From Actinomycetes bacterium (GTDB taxonomy: Bacteria; Actinomycetota; Actinomycetes; Nanopelagicales; Nanopelagicaceae): a DNA stretch of 64,000 nucleotides. The position numbers were made by a program, and so were the translations under genes. Shown piece after piece: positions 7,829 to 16,555 of the stretch. Numbering within the stretch: position 1 is the stretch's first letter; each line of letters starts with the position of its first letter. The notes beneath the pieces are model-generated. The model did not search any database. It was not told the DNA's origin and saw only the letters and a program-made list of their open reading frames with translations. The stretch spans positions 1 through 64,000 of the forward strand of contig BJFZ01000002.1 of the NCBI GenBank assembly GCA_014190175.1. The letters run 5' to 3'.

Positions 7829-8476
7829 ATGAGATTTAGACTCTCGAGAACAATTCCGGATACACCTTGGCGAGCATCAAATACTTGGTCTTTAACACCA
7901 GTGCGGTTTTCAATTCTATTTATTGGATTAGCGCTTTTCGGCATTGGTGATGGTTTGTTGGTTGTCGCTCATCTTGGCAATGCACCATGGACCGTTTTGG
8001 CACAGGGATTAAGTTTGCGGACAGGTATAGCTTTGGGTTGGTGGACTTTTATTATTAGTACAATCGTACTTTTGATTTGGATACCACTTCGTGAAAAACC
8101 TGGCTTTGGAACTATTGCCAATATCGTTCTGGTCGCCTTTTTCATTCAACTAACAGTAGATCTGCTCTCCACCCCACCCGTGCTTTGGGAACAATTGCTC
8201 CTTTCAATTATCGGCGTCTTAATCGTGGGGGCAGGCAGTTCGCTCTACTTGACCTGTGGTCTAGGCCCCGGACCACGAGATGGATTAATGACCGCTTTGC
8301 ATTACCGAAGTGGACTCCCAGTCGGACGAGTGCGCCTGTTTATCGAGTTAATAGTTTTGAGCCTAGGGTGGGCCTTAGGTGGTCGAGTTGGGGTGGGCAC
8401 CTTCCTATTTGCGCTGTTCATCGGCTTTTCAATTGCTTTTTGGCTTGGAATAGTCCGGCGTTTTACGAGAAATTAG
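7829..8476 (+). CDS. YczE/YitT-like integral membrane protein
   Basis: 215-aa membrane protein with five or six hydrophobic segments. The signature GLGPGPRDGLMTAL (near residues 147-160) followed by GLPVGRVRLFIEL is the recognisable core of the YczE/YyaS group; biochemical role unknown. The first 25 residues are basic and Arg-rich, likely cytosolic. It reads toward the purine permease gene, whose start is about 100 bases downstream (or 20 if the longer form is used), suggesting co-transcription. Confidence 0.82.
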   Translation: MRFRLSRTIPDTPWRASNTWSLTPVRFSILFIGLALFGIGDGLLVVAHLGNAPWTVLAQGLSLRTGIALGWWTFIISTIVLLIWIPLREKPGFGTIANIVLVAFFIQLTVDLLSTPPVLWEQLLLSIIGVLIVGAGSSLYLTCGLGPGPRDGLMTALHYRSGLPVGRVRLFIELIVLSLGWALGGRVGVGTFLFALFIGFSIAFWLGIVRRFTRN

Positions 8477-8580
8477 CGAAAAGCAGAGGTAGGTTAATGT
8501 CATCTTCCCTCGGCGTCGCGAGCCGTTTACTTCGCACGGGGTCGCAAACACCCCCGTTACCAAAACAGTTAAGAGGGGTA

Positions 8581-10014
8581 ATGCTCGATACATACTTCAA
8601 AATCAGTGAACGTGGATCAACCGTAGGGCGCGAAGTTCGCGGTGGTTTGGTTACGTTCTTCACGATGGCATACATCGTTGCTCTTAATCCACTGATCATC
8701 GGTCTATCAAAAGATAGCACCGGCAAATTTATTGGTGGAGATGGTCCAAACTTGGCAAAGATTGCCGCAGTAACCGCGCTTGTTGCAGGAGTTTTGACAA
8801 TCCTGATGGGCGTTGTGGCTAATTTTCCATTGGCACTTGCAACCGGTCTAGGTCTTAATACTTTCGTAGCGGTAGGAATCGCGGCGAAGATGACCTGGCA
8901 AGAAGCAATGGGCCTTGTTGTACTTGAAGGCTTAATTATTTTGATTTTAGTACTGACCGGTTTCCGTGTTGCGGTATTCAAGGCCATCCCAACTCAACTA
9001 AAGATAGCAATCTCAGTTGGTATCGGTCTGTTCATCGCATTGATCGGTTTAGTAGATGCCGGATTCGTCCGCAGAACTGCATCAGGTCCAGTGCCGGTAA
9101 CTCTTGGCGATGGTGGAACTCTTGTAGGCTGGCCGATCGTTGTATTTGCTTTCGGTTTGTTATTGATGATCGGCTTGATGGTCAAGAAAGTTAAAGCCGC
9201 CATTTTGATCGGAATCATCTCTGCGACTGTTTTGGCTGTAGTTATCGAATCAGCGTTCAAAATTGGACCATTATTTGACGGTGCGACTGGCAAAGTAAAT
9301 CCAAAGGGATGGAACTTAAATGTTCCTGCAGTTCCTAAGGATGTTGTTGCATCTCCTGATTTCAGCATTATTGGAAGTTTCGATCTATTCGGAGCATTCT
9401 CTAGGGTAAGTGTTGTTGCCGCATTATTATTCGTCTTCACACTGCTCTTAGCTGACTTCTTTGACACCATGGGAACAATGACTGCAATTGGTGCAGAAGC
9501 AGGACTAAATGATAAAGATGGAAATGTTCCAAATGCTAACAAGATTTTGTTAGTTGACTCAGTAGCTGCAATCGCTGGTGGAGCATCTTCAATCTCATCA
9601 AATACCTCATATATCGAGTCAGCATCAGGTGTTGGTGAAGGTGCACGTACCGGATTATCTTCCGTGGTTACCGGTATCTGTTTCTTGCTCACTACCTTCC
9701 TAGCTCCACTTGTTGCAATCATTCCTTACGAAGCAGCAACACCAGCATTGGTAATTGTTGGCTTCTTAATGATGACCCAGATTAAGGGAATTGAATGGAA
9801 TGACTTGGGTATTGCAATCCCGGCATTCTTGACAATTATCTTGATGCCATTTACTTACAACATCACCGTAGGTATTGGTGCTGGCTTTGTATCTCACGTA
9901 TTAATTCGTGCGTTGCAAGGAAAATCAAAAGACATTCACTGGTTGCTCTGGTTAATTTCAGGGCTATTCATGGTCTACTTCTTGACTTCACCAATTAATG
10001 CTTGGGTGGGTTAA
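8581..10014 (+). CDS. NCS2-family purine permease (AzgA/PbuG-like)
   Basis: Proton-coupled nucleobase importer, most like the adenine/guanine/hypoxanthine AzgA branch: GSTVGREVRGGLVTFFTMAYI near the N-terminus, NLFVA-like GLGLNTFVAVG, LADFFDTMGTM in the transport core, and SSISSNTSYIESASGVGEGARTG. Around 12 membrane segments, 477 aa from the ATG at 8581, where the family N-terminus LDTYFKISERG begins and AGAGGGG lies just upstream. An in-frame ATG at 8497, preceded by AGGTAGG, would add 28 residues; both starts are possible. With apt nearby it fits a purine salvage role. An intrinsic terminator follows. Confidence 0.9.
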   Translation: MLDTYFKISERGSTVGREVRGGLVTFFTMAYIVALNPLIIGLSKDSTGKFIGGDGPNLAKIAAVTALVAGVLTILMGVVANFPLALATGLGLNTFVAVGIAAKMTWQEAMGLVVLEGLIILILVLTGFRVAVFKAIPTQLKIAISVGIGLFIALIGLVDAGFVRRTASGPVPVTLGDGGTLVGWPIVVFAFGLLLMIGLMVKKVKAAILIGIISATVLAVVIESAFKIGPLFDGATGKVNPKGWNLNVPAVPKDVVASPDFSIIGSFDLFGAFSRVSVVAALLFVFTLLLADFFDTMGTMTAIGAEAGLNDKDGNVPNANKILLVDSVAAIAGGASSISSNTSYIESASGVGEGARTGLSSVVTGICFLLTTFLAPLVAIIPYEAATPALVIVGFLMMTQIKGIEWNDLGIAIPAFLTIILMPFTYNITVGIGAGFVSHVLIRALQGKSKDIHWLLWLISGLFMVYFLTSPINAWVG

Positions 10015-10033
10015 TAAGCCGTAGTAATTAATT

Positions 10034-10072
10034 AGCGCCGGTTCACTTTATGTGAATCGGCGCTATTTTTAT
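10034..10072 (+). terminator. Intrinsic terminator after the purine permease
   Basis: A 13-bp stem (AGCGCCGGTTCAC, 10034-10046; GTGAATCGGCGCT, 10052-10064, one G-U pair) encloses a 5-base loop and is followed by ATTTTTATT. It begins 20 bases after the permease stop. The flank on the other strand is not T-rich enough to make it clearly bidirectional. Confidence 0.88.
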
Positions 10073-10080
10073 TCTATAAT

Positions 10081-10860
10081 TTATTCAGCCCGAGCGAACC
10101 ACCGTCCACCTTCGAAAGTTAAGTTAATCGACAAACCAAAAGTTTGTGAAATATTTTGCGAAGTTAAAACTTGGTCTATTAGACCCGCGGCCACGATCGC
10201 CCCATCTCGAAGTAATAATGCATGAGTAGTTCCAGTTGGAATCTCTTCAACATGGTGTGTGACCAGCAAACTTGTGGGAGCAGAAGAATCTAAAGCCAAT
10301 CCGCTTAAGCGAGTCAGGAGGTCTTCTCGAGCGCCTAGATCAAGACCTGCAGCCGGCTCATCTAAAATCAATAATTCCGGATCAGGCATTAGTGCTCTAG
10401 CTATTTGGACCCGTTTTCGTTCACCCTCACTCATGCTGCCAAAATTTTGATCTCGATTTTGCGAAACTCCAAATAAGGAAAGCATTCCCATAGCTCGTGA
10501 TTCATCCCATAAGTCATAGACCTCTTGCCATCTGCCGGTGACTGCCCAAGCAGCGGTCATCACCACATCTAGTGCGCACTCGTCGGGCGGAATTCGATCA
10601 GTTAGTGCAGCGCTACTAAGCCCGATGCGATGACGTAATTCAAATACATCTACTCGCCCCAACAACTCATCTAGAACCCTTGCTTGGCCTTTTGTCGGGT
10701 GGATTAACGTCGCAGCAATAGCGATCAAGGATGTTTTCCCAGCACCATTGGGCCCCAAAATCACCCAACGTTGACCCTCTTCAACTTGCCAAGTAATCGG
10801 ACCCAAAATCTGGCGCCCACCGCGGGTCAAACAAAGTTCCTGAAAATCAATTACTGACAC
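10081..10860 (-). CDS. ABC transporter ATP-binding protein (single domain)
   Basis: Single ABC ATPase with Walker A LGPNGAGKTS, Q-loop region, signature MSEGERKRVQ, Walker B LLILDEPAAGLD and the switch His in LVTHHVEE. The segment RVDVFELRHRIGLSSAALTDRIP is typical of a conserved actinobacterial group annotated only as ABC ATPase; no permease is adjacent, so the partner and substrate are unknown. Start: the GTG at 10860 follows AGGTAGG and gives the normal N-terminus (VIDFQELCLTRGGRQ); the frame stays open to an ATG at 10890 and a TTG at 10911. Divergent from serB. Confidence 0.85.
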   Translation of the reverse strand: MSVIDFQELCLTRGGRQILGPITWQVEEGQRWVILGPNGAGKTSLIAIAATLIHPTKGQARVLDELLGRVDVFELRHRIGLSSAALTDRIPPDECALDVVMTAAWAVTGRWQEVYDLWDESRAMGMLSLFGVSQNRDQNFGSMSEGERKRVQIARALMPDPELLILDEPAAGLDLGAREDLLTRLSGLALDSSAPTSLLVTHHVEEIPTGTTHALLLRDGAIVAAGLIDQVLTSQNISQTFGLSINLTFEGGRWFARAE

Positions 10861-10934
10861 AAGAGTAAAACCTACCTGATGCGTGGCCATAATCAGCGCA
10901 GAACTCTTCAACTAAGAGGACGGAGCGCACGGGA

Positions 10935-11894
10935 GTGAGGGCATTGACGCTAACCTTGCCCACTGTGAGCGCGTTGATAACCCTTTCTGGCACCATCCAA
11001 CCCCGAATCACTCAGAAAATGCTCAACTTTTTGAGCGCTTTAGGAATTATCGAAGTAACCGAAAAAACCATTGCCGAAGAAATATTTTTATCTGTAAAGA
11101 CAACTACTCCCGCAACCGAAATCTTAACCTCCACAAATTTTTTGAATTTACAGAAATTTGCAAATCTTTCAGCGTTGAGAATTGATTGTGTCGCGGTCGT
11201 TCCCGCCGAATACCGATCTGTGAATAAACGCTCCTTTGGGAAAAAACGTTTACTACTACTTGATGTGGATTCGACTCTAATCCAAGAAGAAGTAATTGAA
11301 TTATTAGCAAACAAGGCTGGAACCGGTGCGGAAGTTGCGCGAATAACTGCTGCTGCCATGTCTGGTCAAATTGAATTCGCGGAAGCATTAGGTGCCAGAG
11401 TAAAACTTTTAGCTGGTTTGCCAGAAACAGTGTTAGAGGAAGTCCGGAGAGAGATCACATTAACAGCAGGTGCTCGTGAGTTGATCTCGGCTTTGCAGAA
11501 ATTGGGGCACCAAGTTGGAATAGTTTCTGGTGGTTTTATAGATGTAATTCAACCATTGGCAACGGAATTGCTCATTGATTTTATAAGAGCAAACAAATTA
11601 GAAATCATTGATGAAAAATTAACTGGCCGCCTAGAGGGAAGCGTTATCGATAGAGCAGGTAAAGCTCAAGCTCTTTGTGATTTTGCAAAAATTTCAGCTG
11701 TGGAAATCGCTGATACGATTGCAATTGGTGATGGGGCAAACGATATAGATATGCTGAATATCGCTGGTATTGGAATCGCTTTCAATGCTAAACCGATTTT
11801 ACAAACGGTGGCAGATATCTCCTTGAATAGCCCTAACTTAGATTGCGCACTTTATTTAATGGATCTTTCTGAAGCGGAATTAGCGCTTATTTAA
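10935..11894 (+). CDS. serB: Phosphoserine phosphatase
   Basis: HAD-superfamily enzyme for the last step of serine synthesis. The nucleophile motif LLLDVDSTL is near residues 107-115 (Asp110), motif II in VGIVSGGF, the conserved Lys in a GKAQAL context and the metal-binding GDGANDIDML near 261-270. The first ~90 residues form a divergent ACT-like regulatory domain. The GTG start follows CGGAG. The stop TAA overlaps the stop of convergent hisG by 3 bases, so the two transcripts must overlap or end inside coding sequence. 319 aa is normal for the actinobacterial form. Confidence 0.93.
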   Translation: MRALTLTLPTVSALITLSGTIQPRITQKMLNFLSALGIIEVTEKTIAEEIFLSVKTTTPATEILTSTNFLNLQKFANLSALRIDCVAVVPAEYRSVNKRSFGKKRLLLLDVDSTLIQEEVIELLANKAGTGAEVARITAAAMSGQIEFAEALGARVKLLAGLPETVLEEVRREITLTAGARELISALQKLGHQVGIVSGGFIDVIQPLATELLIDFIRANKLEIIDEKLTGRLEGSVIDRAGKAQALCDFAKISAVEIADTIAIGDGANDIDMLNIAGIGIAFNAKPILQTVADISLNSPNLDCALYLMDLSEAELALI

Positions 11895-12733
11895 AGTCGG
11901 CAAGCATGGATGTCGGTGACTAAAATTCCGCGCGCTCCCAAAGACCATAAATCATCCATTATCCGATGAGCATCTTGACGCTTAACCATGGCTCTAATTG
12001 CCATCCATCCCTCTACTCTTAAAGGAGAGATCGTGGGTGATTCAATTCCTGGCGTTAAAACACAGGCTGCTTCAACCAACTCACTTTTAACGTCATAATC
12101 CATCAACACATACTGTCTGGCGATAATCACACTATTTAATCTATGAATTAGGATCTGCATTTCATCAGTGGTTTTAGAACTAGAAATTAAGACTGCTTCA
12201 CTTTCAAGTATCGACTCCCCGATTACTTTCAATCCTGCTTGACGCAAAGTGTTCCCCGTCGAGACGACATCAGCAATTGCATCTGCGACGCCCAGTCTTA
12301 CTGCGCTTTCAACAGCTCCATCAAGTTGGACTACTTCAGCTTTGATGGATTTATTCGCTAAATAACTTTTAACCAACCAAGGATATGAGGTCGCGACTCT
12401 TTTTCCATTAAGCATGGAGATATCCGCACCGGGAACATCTACCGATACCCCAAAACGAAATGTTGATCTGCCAAAACCTAGTGACAACAACTCATGCGCA
12501 TCCACAGCTGAATCCAATAATAAATCTCGGCCAGTTATTCCAATAGTCAACTCACCAGATGCAACATAGATTGCAATATCTCGAGGTCTCAAGTAATAAA
12601 ATTCAATCTGATTAACATCATCTAAAGTTACTAAGTCGCGTGAATCTGATCTTTGTTTGTACCCTGCCTCTATTAGTATTTTGATTGAATCCTCGGCAAG
12701 AGAACCTTTATTGGGAAGAGCTACACGTAACAT
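11891..12733 (-). CDS. hisG: ATP phosphoribosyltransferase, long form
   Basis: First enzyme of histidine synthesis, condensing ATP with PRPP. The N-terminal LRVALPNKGSLAEDS, the GITGRDLL region and the PRPP loop near DAIADVVSTGNTLRQAGL are intact. At 280 aa it is the long HisG, whose C-terminal third (from about residue 205) is the ACT-like histidine feedback domain, so no HisZ is needed. It follows hisE by 23 bases and ends the long pyr-to-his minus-strand block. The rest of the his pathway is not in this window. Confidence 0.96.
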   Translation of the reverse strand: MLRVALPNKGSLAEDSIKILIEAGYKQRSDSRDLVTLDDVNQIEFYYLRPRDIAIYVASGELTIGITGRDLLLDSAVDAHELLSLGFGRSTFRFGVSVDVPGADISMLNGKRVATSYPWLVKSYLANKSIKAEVVQLDGAVESAVRLGVADAIADVVSTGNTLRQAGLKVIGESILESEAVLISSSKTTDEMQILIHRLNSVIIARQYVLMDYDVKSELVEAACVLTPGIESPTISPLRVEGWMAIRAMVKRQDAHRIMDDLWSLGARGILVTDIHACRL

Positions 12734-12756
12734 TAAGACCCACTTTTCTAAGTATT

Positions 12757-13020
12757 CTAAAGTTCTTGGTAAACCGCATCCATTTCAATTTCACGAGCCA
12801 GCATCATTACCTGCAAATAATAAAGTAGTTGACTTATTTCAAGCGCTAAATCTTCATCACTTTCATACTCAGCCGCCATCCATACTTCAGCAGCCTCTTC
12901 AATGATTTTCTTCCCTATCGCATGAACTCCGCCAGCCAGTAGCTCTGAGGTGTTAGATCCTGCTGGTCGAGTTCGAGCTATCTCCCCCAGTTCACGCCAC
13001 AACTCTTCAAAGGTTTTCAC
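12757..13020 (-). CDS. hisE: Phosphoribosyl-ATP pyrophosphatase
   Basis: Second step of histidine synthesis: hydrolyses PR-ATP to PR-AMP. 87 aa, the size of stand-alone HisE. The MazG-like metal-binding pattern is visible in [14 protein letters not shown] (EExxE) and [22 protein letters not shown] (ExxD). Located just upstream of hisG in the same direction, as is standard in actinobacteria. A 51-base gap separates it from rpe upstream. Confidence 0.95.
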   Translation of the reverse strand: MKTFEELWRELGEIARTRPAGSNTSELLAGGVHAIGKKIIEEAAEVWMAAEYESDEDLALEISQLLYYLQVMMLAREIEMDAVYQEL

Positions 13021-13071
13021 ATCTCTTAGGATAGTGCAGCACTAAGATTTGATGCGTGCTATTTACTTGAA

Positions 13072-13746
13072 TTATTTGGGATTATTGAGTTGATTTACCG
13101 CTAGCGCGCGCAGCTTTCGGACCATTTGCGCTGGGTCTGGTGATTTATACACCGCTGATCCCGCCACAAAGGTATCGGCTCCAGCTCGTGTAGCAATCTC
13201 AATTGTTTCAGTTGAGATGCCACCATCAACCTGCAACCAAATATCTCTCGTTGATGAGTTCAATGCGGCGCGAACTTGGGAAACTTTTGCCATTTGATTT
13301 TCCATAAAACTTTGTCCACCAAAACCTGGCTCCACTGTCATAACCAAAACCATATCCACTAGATCAATTAAATCTGAGATTACTTTAACTGGCGTATTTG
13401 GTTTTATAGCAACCCCGACCCTTGCTCCGTGTTTTTGTATTTCACTAATCAACTTCTTCGGATTCTCGCTTGCTTCGATATGAAAAGTTACACTAGTGGA
13501 GCCAATTTCGGCATATTCAACACCAATACGATCAACATCTGCAACCATTAGGTGAACATCTATATCAATTGGACAATCAGTAATAATCTTCGAAGCCGCA
13601 TTAAAATCAAAAGTAAAATTCGGAACAAAGATATTGTCCATCACATCTAGGTGAATCAAATCCGAATCATCGGCTACTCTGGCAATCTCATTAGCAAGAT
13701 TGTCGAAATCGGCATTTAGAATACTTGGAGTTATCCGGATATCCAC
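13072..13746 (-). CDS. rpe: Ribulose-phosphate 3-epimerase
   Basis: Interconverts ribulose-5-phosphate and xylulose-5-phosphate in the pentose phosphate pathway. A (beta/alpha)8 barrel of 224 aa with the catalytic/metal residues in ITPSILNADF, HLDVMDN, DVHLMV, MTVEPGFGGQ and LQVDGGI. Lies 10 bases after rsmB, in the order fmt-rsmB-rpe-hisE-hisG common in actinobacteria, so it is likely expressed from the upstream housekeeping operon. Confidence 0.97.
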   Translation of the reverse strand: MDIRITPSILNADFDNLANEIARVADDSDLIHLDVMDNIFVPNFTFDFNAASKIITDCPIDIDVHLMVADVDRIGVEYAEIGSTSVTFHIEASENPKKLISEIQKHGARVGVAIKPNTPVKVISDLIDLVDMVLVMTVEPGFGGQSFMENQMAKVSQVRAALNSSTRDIWLQVDGGISTETIEIATRAGADTFVAGSAVYKSPDPAQMVRKLRALAVNQLNNPK

Positions 13747-13756
13747 GGTGCTAAGC

Positions 13757-15088
13757 CTACTTTGTCACTCGCTGAAACACTGCCAAGAACATTCCATCAG
13801 TTCCGTGTAGACCAGGCCAAAGTTGGACATTTGGTAGCTCTGGTAAATTCATGCCGGTAGGAAAAAACTCAACTACTGGTATTTGAATAAATTCAGGATA
13901 TCTTTCAAGAAACCATTTAACATTTTCAATTGTTTCCGCAGGATGTGGCGAGCAAGTCACATATCCTAAAACTCCACCTACTTTAATTAATTTAGCCGCA
14001 CTCGCTAGTAAACCTTTTTGGATTTCAATTAAACCTTGAATTTCAATATCTTTCTTGCGCCATCTAGCATCTGGTCTTCTTCGCAACGCACCTAGACCAG
14101 AGCAAGGCGCATCAATTAATATTCGAGTGAAGGAACTTTTTTTAAATGCTGAATCCAAGCCATCACTAATAACAATTTTGTTGGTAGATCTTTGCACTAA
14201 CTTGGCCCGGTGTGGAGCGATCTCATTTGCAATAAAATTGATATTACGCTCACCAGCCCATCGATCAAGAAGCGCGCTTTTACCTCCTGGCCCCGCGCAC
14301 ATATCTAGCCAAAACCCATCTTCTTGGATTGGAATATCCACAAATGCTTTGCTTACTAAAAAAGATCCCTGGTCTTGCACACTTGCACCTAAGCCTCTAA
14401 TTGCGGCTATCTCTGCAGGATCCCCAGTGATCTCAACCCCACTATCTACCCAAGGGGCGGGGGAAAAACTTTCATTACTTTCCAATAACTCACTTTGCGT
14501 GGCCTGGCCTGGCCAACCGATTACGCACACTTTAGGATTTCTATTATTTGCAATACATTCTTCTTCAACCCGAATAATATCGCCGAGCCGTTTTAAGTAA
14601 CTCTCTAAAATCCATCTGGGATGGGAGTATTGAATTGAAAGTTGATCTAATTTGTCAGTAAATCCGAGATTTGTAATCCATTGATCGGAATCAAATTTTG
14701 AAATTTTTCGCAAGATTGCATTTACAAAGCCTGAACTAGATTGATTAATCTCTTGCTTGGTTAGAGTTACTGCTGTATCTACTGCCGCGTGAGAGGCAAC
14801 ACGCATGCTGAGGAGCTGGTGAGCACCCATTCTCAAAACTTCGCGCACTTCTAAATCTAGATCTTGAACCGGCCTATTGCTGACGCTATCAATGATCCGA
14901 TCATAAGTTCCGCGCATCCGAATTGACCCATAGACAATTTCAGTTACAAGTGATTTGTCAGCTACCGAAAGATTGCTTTCTTTCAGAAAGTGTGGCAGTG
15001 CTAAATTTGCATAACTGTGCTCTTTTTCGATAGAGATTAAAGCCTTTAATGCAACTCTGCGGGAATTAATGCCATTAGCGTCAGACAT
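13757..15088 (-). CDS. rsmB: 16S rRNA cytosine-C5 methyltransferase (RsmB/Sun)
   Basis: Methylates a cytosine of 16S rRNA (C967 in E. coli numbering) with SAM. The N-terminal ~140 residues form a NusB-like RNA-binding domain; the C-terminal domain has the SAM-binding DMCAGPGGKSALL, and both catalytic cysteines appear in DAPCSGLGALRRRPD and YVTCSPHPAET. 443 aa, typical. Its start overlaps the 3' end of fmt by 8 bases, consistent with translational coupling. Confidence 0.95.
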   Translation of the reverse strand: MSDANGINSRRVALKALISIEKEHSYANLALPHFLKESNLSVADKSLVTEIVYGSIRMRGTYDRIIDSVSNRPVQDLDLEVREVLRMGAHQLLSMRVASHAAVDTAVTLTKQEINQSSSGFVNAILRKISKFDSDQWITNLGFTDKLDQLSIQYSHPRWILESYLKRLGDIIRVEEECIANNRNPKVCVIGWPGQATQSELLESNESFSPAPWVDSGVEITGDPAEIAAIRGLGASVQDQGSFLVSKAFVDIPIQEDGFWLDMCAGPGGKSALLDRWAGERNINFIANEIAPHRAKLVQRSTNKIVISDGLDSAFKKSSFTRILIDAPCSGLGALRRRPDARWRKKDIEIQGLIEIQKGLLASAAKLIKVGGVLGYVTCSPHPAETIENVKWFLERYPEFIQIPVVEFFPTGMNLPELPNVQLWPGLHGTDGMFLAVFQRVTK

Positions 15089-16001
15089 ATCGGTTTTCTA
15101 ACGGGTTTTTTTTCATTTGTACGCCTCGGCACCATTCTGAACCTGACATTACCTTTTTACCACTACTTTGAACTTTGATAATTTCTATATCTAACTCTTC
15201 TGTTGCCGCATACAAATGTTGATTAACCGCGAAGATAGTTCCCGGTGGCTGTGTGCTTTTGTTATCACTAACTGCTACTTCGAGAATATAAATTTCATTT
15301 TCGCGAAAAGTAGTTCTTGCTCGAGGGGTTGGATTCAACGCACGAATCATATTTTTTATTGTGATTGCCGAGCTATTCCAATCTATTCGCAATTCACTCT
15401 TATCAATTTTTGGGGCCAAACTTGAATTTTCCTCAGATTGCGGCAATGGTGGTTCTAGATTCAGTATCTTTAGCAAAGTTTGATCAAGCATCTCTGGAAC
15501 TATCTGACTCAACCTAATTAGACACTCTCCTGATGATTCCATTTCAAATATTGAAACTGTTTTTTGAATGAAAATTGGTCCAGTGTCCATTCCAGGATCT
15601 AATTGGAAAATAGAAATCCCGGTTGCTTCTTCGCCATTCCAAATCGCTCTTTGCACCGGCGCTGCTCCACGATATTTAGGTAAGATCGAGAAGTGCACAT
15701 TTATCCAGCCGTGTTTAGGCATTTGTAAAAATTCTTTTGATATTAATTTTCCGTAAGCAATCACCACAACTAAATCTGCCGATTGGATAGCTTCCTTCGT
15801 CTCTGGTAAGTCGATGGAATTATAAATGGGAATGGAATGGGTTTTCGCAAAAATTGCAACGGGAGAATCAATCAACTCGCTACTTCTGCCTTGTGCTGCT
15901 GCCGGTCGAGTTAATACACCAACTAGTTCATGTTCCGAGGCGAATATCCATTCTAAAGCTGGTAAAGCTACATTAGGAGTACCGGCAAATAAGATACGCA
16001 C
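15081..16001 (-). CDS. fmt: Methionyl-tRNA formyltransferase
   Basis: Formylates initiator Met-tRNA with 10-formyl-THF. The N-terminal MRILFAGTPNVALPAL, the catalytic region VNVHFSILPKYRGAAPVQRAIWNGE (Asn, His and, later, the Asp of DPGMDTG) and the C-terminal OB-like domain starting around residue 205 are all present; 306 aa. The start is GTG at 16001, sharing one base with the def stop (TAGTG). Directly downstream of def, the enzyme that later removes the formyl group. Confidence 0.96.
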   Translation of the reverse strand: MRILFAGTPNVALPALEWIFASEHELVGVLTRPAAAQGRSSELIDSPVAIFAKTHSIPIYNSIDLPETKEAIQSADLVVVIAYGKLISKEFLQMPKHGWINVHFSILPKYRGAAPVQRAIWNGEEATGISIFQLDPGMDTGPIFIQKTVSIFEMESSGECLIRLSQIVPEMLDQTLLKILNLEPPLPQSEENSSLAPKIDKSELRIDWNSSAITIKNMIRALNPTPRARTTFRENEIYILEVAVSDNKSTQPPGTIFAVNQHLYAATEELDIEIIKVQSSGKKVMSGSEWCRGVQMKKNPLENRYV

Positions 16002-16546
16002 TAACTACCAAAACCAAAAGTAGGGTGTGGTGAAATCCGGATTTCGGGATTGAGCATTCCAAACCATTCTGATTCACGGACTTCACGTAAAGCTTCTTTT
16101 CGTAAATCTTTTGTCAATCTGTCAATAAACAATATTCCATCCAGGTGATCAGTCTCATGCTGAATACATCTAGCCATTAATTCACTACCTACGATTTCAA
16201 CCGGTTCACCGTGCATATTAAAACCTTGCGCTACTACCGATAACGCTCTTTTACAATCATAAACAAGCCCGGGGAAAGACAAGCACCCTTCATCTCCTTC
16301 TTGTTCATCTTCACTTAATTGCAACTTTGGATTTATTAAATACCCTACTTCTTCATCGATATTCCAAGTGAAGACTCTAAGCGAAACCCCGATTTGCGGA
16401 GCGGCCAAACCCGCTCCCCCAGCGTCGAGCATTGTTTCAGTGAGATCTTTGACTAAATTCCGCAACTCTTTATCAAAAGTTACAACTTCCAGCGACGGGG
16501 TGGCCAGGACGGGGTCCCCGAATAACCTAATCGCCTGAGTGCTCAT
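16001..16546 (-). CDS. def: Peptide deformylase
   Basis: Removes the N-formyl group from new proteins. All three motifs are visible: GAGLAAPQIGV (motif 1), EGCLSFPG (motif 2, metal Cys) and the metal-binding HETDHLDG (HExxH, motif 3). 181 aa. Coupled to fmt by the TAGTG overlap and preceded by priA with a 9-base gap. The C-terminal tail beyond motif 3 (about 45 residues) is as long as in other actinobacterial Def proteins. Confidence 0.97.
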   Translation of the reverse strand: MSTQAIRLFGDPVLATPSLEVVTFDKELRNLVKDLTETMLDAGGAGLAAPQIGVSLRVFTWNIDEEVGYLINPKLQLSEDEQEGDEGCLSFPGLVYDCKRALSVVAQGFNMHGEPVEIVGSELMARCIQHETDHLDGILFIDRLTKDLRKEALREVRESEWFGMLNPEIRISPHPTFGFGS

Positions 16547-16555
16547 AATGATATT

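Noticed and set aside
8463..9722. Long minus-strand open frames (174 and 242 codons, same frame) opposite the purine permease
   Set aside because: They are the antisense of a strongly supported membrane transporter. The low stop frequency follows from its codon use; translation is Thr/Ser/Pro-rich with no domain or ribosome site.
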